From the NCBI GenBank assembly GCA_001577135.1, contig LSCK01000056.1, forward strand, positions 1-6,076: a stretch of 6,076 nt of DNA, in the 5' to 3' direction. The notes under the pieces were generated by a model. It saw only the letters and a program-made list of their open reading frames with translations, did no database searches and was not told the DNA's origin. This document shows positions 5,589 to 6,076 of this stretch, piece by piece. Origin of the DNA: Cloacimonetes bacterium TCS60 (GTDB lineage Bacteria > Cloacimonadota > Cloacimonadia > JGIOTU-2). Position numbers and translations under genes: made by a program. Positions within the stretch are counted from its first letter, which is position 1. Every line of letters starts with the position of its first letter.

Positions 5589-6076
5589 ATGGATAAAACA
5601 GCAGAAGGTATTATGATTTTTAAAGCTTATATAGCAATTGCTAAGTGGCTACGGCTGGAACGCGAACTTGACCATATTCAGGTATATAGACAGGCAATGA
5701 GACTTTGTGCTTCGGTTATTCAAAATTCTTATGGGCTTTCATTGGAACAACTCCAGGAACCCAGTAGAGAAGGAATTGAAACGGCTAACTACCATTTTAA
5801 AGAGCTGGGAGAGGTCGGTTTTCGCACCTTTATGAAATCACTTGGAGTTGCCGGCATGGGCGATGTGCTATCTCCGGAAGGAACGGGGGATTTAATAGCC
5901 TTGTTGAGAATTTTTCTGAGGGTCGTGATCGAGTATGAACCTGAAGAGGTCGTTGATAAGTACGCGAAAGATATCAAAACAACTTGTTTCACACAGCTGG
6001 AAGGTGAAGATGTTTGGGCACAGTTGGAGGAATTCGCGGATTCAATATTTGAGGAAAACAGAGAAGCGCTTTTGAA
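5589..6076 (+). CDS. Helical protein of unknown function (C-terminus cut by window edge)
   Basis: It starts at ATG 5589 with AGGAGG (5578-5583) five bases upstream, 22 bases after the previous stop, so it is almost certainly in the same operon. The 162 visible residues begin MDKTAEGIMIFKAY and appear mostly alpha-helical. Aromatic and hydrophobic positions recur (IAKWLRLEREL, HFKELGEVGFRTFM, LIALLRIFLRVVIEY), and a short Gly-rich turn (GVAGMGD, about residue 85-91) sits in the middle. No transmembrane segment, signal peptide, nucleotide-binding motif or metal-binding motif is visible. I do not recognise the family. The open frame reaches the end of the window without a stop, so the protein may be much longer, with a catalytic domain still to come. 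Codon use and GC match the solenoid gene and differ from the AT-rich genes to the left. Confidence 0.8.
   Translation, partial: MDKTAEGIMIFKAYIAIAKWLRLERELDHIQVYRQAMRLCASVIQNSYGLSLEQLQEPSREGIETANYHFKELGEVGFRTFMKSLGVAGMGDVLSPEGTGDLIALLRIFLRVVIEYEPEEVVDKYAKDIKTTCFTQLEGEDVWAQLEEFADSIFEENREALL

Overview
This is an AT-rich bacterial window holding six protein-coding units and one broken gene. Taxonomy is uncertain. The genes have good Shine-Dalgarno sequences (GGGGG, GAGG, AAGGA, and AGGAG or AGGAGG in the right-hand operon), and two sigma70-like promoters can be proposed. That argues against a lineage that ignores Shine-Dalgarno pairing, such as typical Bacteroidota, although the structured intergenic DNA near 2.95-3.08 kb has a Bacteroidota-like look to me. 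There are no rRNA, tRNA, CRISPR or recognisable transposase genes.

Left block (1-1589, minus strand): an AAA+ ATPase that runs off the left edge. It has a long N-terminal region with a probable winged helix, then a AAA+ core with Walker A, an unusual Asn-Glu Walker B, sensor 1 and the arginine-finger region. It is transcribed divergently from the rest across a 544-base gene-free, very AT-rich spacer (1590-2133).

Middle block (2134-3711, plus strand): two AT-rich genes separated by 168 bases of hairpin-rich DNA. The first encodes a probable helix-hairpin-helix DNA glycosylase/AP-lyase-like protein with a Lys-Asp pair spaced as in the OGG1 family. The second encodes a probable PD-(D/E)XK nuclease. 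Together they look like a small accessory DNA-modifying or defence module, possibly carried as cassettes.

Right block (3725-6076, plus strand): a tightly spaced operon with visibly higher GC. It starts with a frameshifted remnant of a helical-repeat protein. Then come a 340-residue helical-repeat solenoid with a recurring D-K-x-W signature, a 159-residue protein made of two tandem copies of a 36-residue alpha/beta unit plus an acidic tail, and a helical protein of unknown function cut by the right edge. A direct repeat of about 136 bp flanks the solenoid gene. It covers the end of one gene, the ribosome binding site and the first codons of the next, and so records a duplication within the operon.

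The most promising candidates for something undescribed are the glycosylase-like/nuclease pair and the solenoid/duplicated-domain operon. Whether the ATPase belongs with either cannot be decided from this window.
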